A DNA stretch of 64,000 nucleotides, taken from Dendrophyllia cribrosa (Eukaryota > Cnidaria > Anthozoa > Scleractinia > Dendrophylliidae). The notes under the pieces are model-generated. The model saw only the letters and a program-made list of their open reading frames with translations. It did not search any database and was not told the origin of the DNA. Location: assembly GCA_024195265.1 (NCBI GenBank), contig JAJLRJ010000006.1, positions 26,764,270-26,828,269 on the forward strand, in the 5' to 3' direction. Positions within the stretch are counted from its first letter, which is position 1. Each line of letters starts with the position of its first letter. Both the position numbers and the translations under genes were made by a program. Shown here piece by piece: positions 62,304 to 64,000 of the stretch.

Positions 62304-62680
62304 ACTCAACAAAGTTTTGTACGGGGATGCTCCGCCCTGAAGTCCAAACGATTACCCTTTCATATACCGTTTTTGACAGAAAAGGTACCCCTTTCATATA
62401 CCTTTCATTGAAAATGGTACCCCTTTCATGTACCTTTTATTGAAAATGGTACCCCTTTCATATAGCCTTTACGTGCGTCTGTTTGATATATTTTGAAAGG
62501 CCCTTTTTATAATACTTAAATGACAGTTTTCCCTACCTTTTTTATACTTCAACTCGTGTTTTCGCTACCATTTCCTATTCTTCGTGAAATCCCGACCCTT
62601 TCATATACCTCCAGTCTCAAAAAGGTACCCCTTTCGGGCGGAGCATCCCCGTATAGCCCATTATAGGGAGTACCCCCCGG
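62264..62680. mobile_element. Poly-G-ended element with 9-bp target duplication
   Basis: GTGCGATTG at 62255-62263 is repeated at 62681-62689. Between them the element opens with a run of about 34 G and GGTACTC and closes with GGGAGTACCCCCCGG. CCGCCC...GGGCGGAGCATCCCC and multiple GGTACCCCTTTCATATACC repeats form the inside. The repeats face both ways, giving an imperfect hairpin. The direct repeat supports insertion by a transposase that makes a 9-bp stagger. Confidence 0.75.
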
Positions 62681-62689
62681 GTGCGATTG

Positions 62690-63639
62690 TCGATGAATTT
62701 GTCTAATAATTAGATTTACAGCTTGCACCGAAAAAGAAGTGATTACTCTCTTTTGTTTTTCAACTGAAAAGGTGTAAATCGTTTTAAGTAAGAACATTGT
62801 ACTCCTATGGGCTATTTTGTGTTGAGGGAAATCATCGTGTTTTGATGGCGACTGATAGCTTTTTTTATGTTTTGCTGAGATACTTTTATGTTTTGATTGA
62901 CGTGTTTGATAAGACAATCCCTAAGTCTGTGTTTTCATAAGGATAACTTTAAATTGGTATGTTGAAACAAAATGAAGACGAATTACAATTTAAAGAGACT
63001 GGTTGTCGGAAATAGCGTTTAAATGTAAGGGTTGGCGACATTGAAAAATTGTTTAAGATTGGTCTGTTAAATGTTGTTTGATGTTTGATGTTTTCTTGTA
63101 ACTTTTTCAGTTGTGGGTGGACTGAAATATCTATGTTTTCTGGTTTTTGATTAGCGGTACGTCTGTTAGTGTTAAATGGGCTAATTACGTAGTTGTCAAT
63201 TCTTGTTAAAGGGGAGATTTGACGCAGTTGTATCTTGTTATCGATATCCATGTGATTTTTTTTGGAAAGTGAAGCGGAAATTGATTTTTCTTATGTTGAG
63301 AGTTAAAAAATAAATGGTTGCATAAGTTAATGTTATAAATGGGTTATTTGCGAATACATAGTAGTTCTGACTTTTTTATTTGAAAGTCGAGAGTTTTCTA
63401 TTTCCGGTATCATGTGTTTGGTAACTATCAGGGATTAAATGGATGTTTTTGAGTTTAAGAAATCAAGTGGTTTGTATTTGATTGCTATTTGAAGTTAATT
63501 TTTGGAAAAACTGTTGATATTTTTTTGGTTTTAGGAGTGTATTGTCCGTTACGAATAAAGTTGCGTGTTTTCGAATTCTTATTCTTGTAGATTTTATCTG
63601 TGGTTGAAACCACAGAAACAATACTGAAATCCTAGATAA
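62690..63639. other. AT-rich interval with unassigned minus-strand ORFs
   Basis: Minus frames at 62949-63251 and 62549-62917 have asparagine/glutamine-rich, fairly protein-like composition but no motif. The second would run through the poly-G element. They may be remnants of a retroelement reading frame, and I cannot name it. Confidence 0.3.
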
Positions 63640-63790
63640 GAAACAATCTGTCAGGCGATGAGGTCATAGCTCTAAACGAGTTGAAAAACAACTCTACTAT
63701 AAACCCTCAAAAAGGCGGACAAAGATACAACAACAGTCATGATGAATAAGACAGAAACAATAAAAGAGGCCCAACTGCAACTCGACAGGT
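63640..63790 (+). pseudogene. Penelope-like element N-terminal RT fragment
   Basis: The plus strand reads RNNLSGDEVIALNELKNN, followed by a shifted frame with MNKTETIKEAQLQLD. An L-x-x-x-E-x-x-AL-x-x-LK block followed by a K-x-x-YI-x-EA-x-x-QL block precedes the RT domain in Penelope-like elements. The fragment stops where the 63797 repeat begins. The call rests on a short match by memory. Confidence 0.4.
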
Positions 63791-63796
63791 TGTTAA

Positions 63797-64000
63797 AATG
63801 CTTGCTTTGTCATTCAATTCAGAACAACAAAATTTTACTTGTATACGAATAGAACTGTAGAGAGAATTGCAGCAAACAAAAAATAGTTTGACTAAATCTG
63901 CAAAATCACGAGGTTCCTTGCATAATATTGCATAATCAAAGCGCAACTTTTATCACCGTCAATACATTCTACCATGTACCTAAATCTATTAATGGCAATG
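63797..64000. repeat. Third copy of the 28.2/29.3-kb repeat block
   Basis: ATGCTTGCTTTGTCATTCAA and the following ACAAAATTTTACTTGTATAC, AGTTTGACTAAATCTGCAAA and CGAGGTTCCTTGCATAAT blocks match 29290-29480 in order. The copy runs off the window edge. Confidence 0.8.

Noticed and set aside
61919..63251. Minus-strand gene made of three ORFs
   Set aside because: The ORFs are weakly protein-like but lack motifs, and one would run into the poly-G repeat; there is too little to call a gene.

Overview
The window looks like nuclear DNA of an animal, most likely an anthozoan cnidarian (stony coral or anemone). This is inferred from three things: a split-exon discoidin (F5/8 type C) gene, the mixture of mobile-element types (Penelope-like, L1/Tx1-like and other LINEs, PIF/Harbinger, tyrosine recombinase), and a large Polinton-type endogenous DNA virus whose accessory proteins resemble those common in cnidarian genomes. 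No species can be named from sequence alone.

Layout. From about 1 to 33.3 kb the window is dominated by the long introns of a minus-strand host gene built from F5/8 type C domains. Three exons (33284-32962, 23986-23845, 6677-6349) have splice sites and compatible phases and join in frame. The introns are filled with nested repeats: a LINE remnant (10.9-12.2 kb), a candidate 8.9-kb multi-exon transposon (12.9-21.8 kb) carrying a 3.8-kb element with about 1-kb inverted arms and TTAA ends (14.86-18.67 kb), a broken PIF/Harbinger transposase (24.7-25.4 kb), opposed minisatellite arrays (26.2-27.5 kb), a segmental duplication (27.7-29.8 kb) and many hairpin MITEs.

From 34.4 to 51.8 kb lies the standout feature, a nearly complete Polinton/Maverick (adintovirus-like) element. 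It encodes a protein-primed type B DNA polymerase, an RVE-family integrase, a major capsid protein, a penton-like minor capsid protein, an A32/FtsK-like packaging ATPase, a VLTF3-like zinc-ribbon protein and about ten small or structural proteins. Replication and integration genes sit at the right, morphogenesis genes in the middle, and a putative transcription factor plus a broken C2H2 gene at the left. Fifteen gene starts share one motif, TATATAC or TATGTATAC, usually 1-6 bases and at most 12 bases before the ATG; adjacent genes in divergent orientation share short back-to-back copies. The presence of a VLTF3-like factor together with a poxvirus-late-like, start-proximal motif suggests a virus-specific late transcription programme. 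The copy is decayed: frameshifts in the ATPase, the 38.66-kb gene and the left-end gene, in-frame stops in the polymerase, the coiled-coil gene and the heptad-repeat gene, and a MITE in the left-end gene.

From 51.8 to 64 kb there is no convincing host gene. It holds a 128-bp hairpin beside the polymerase, two copies of a 1.1-1.2-kb repeat family, Penelope-like remnants (54.7-55.4 and 63.6 kb), a 3.8-kb TA-flanked element (55.10-58.88 kb), short tandem arrays, and a poly-G-ended element flanked by a 9-bp direct repeat (62.26-62.68 kb).
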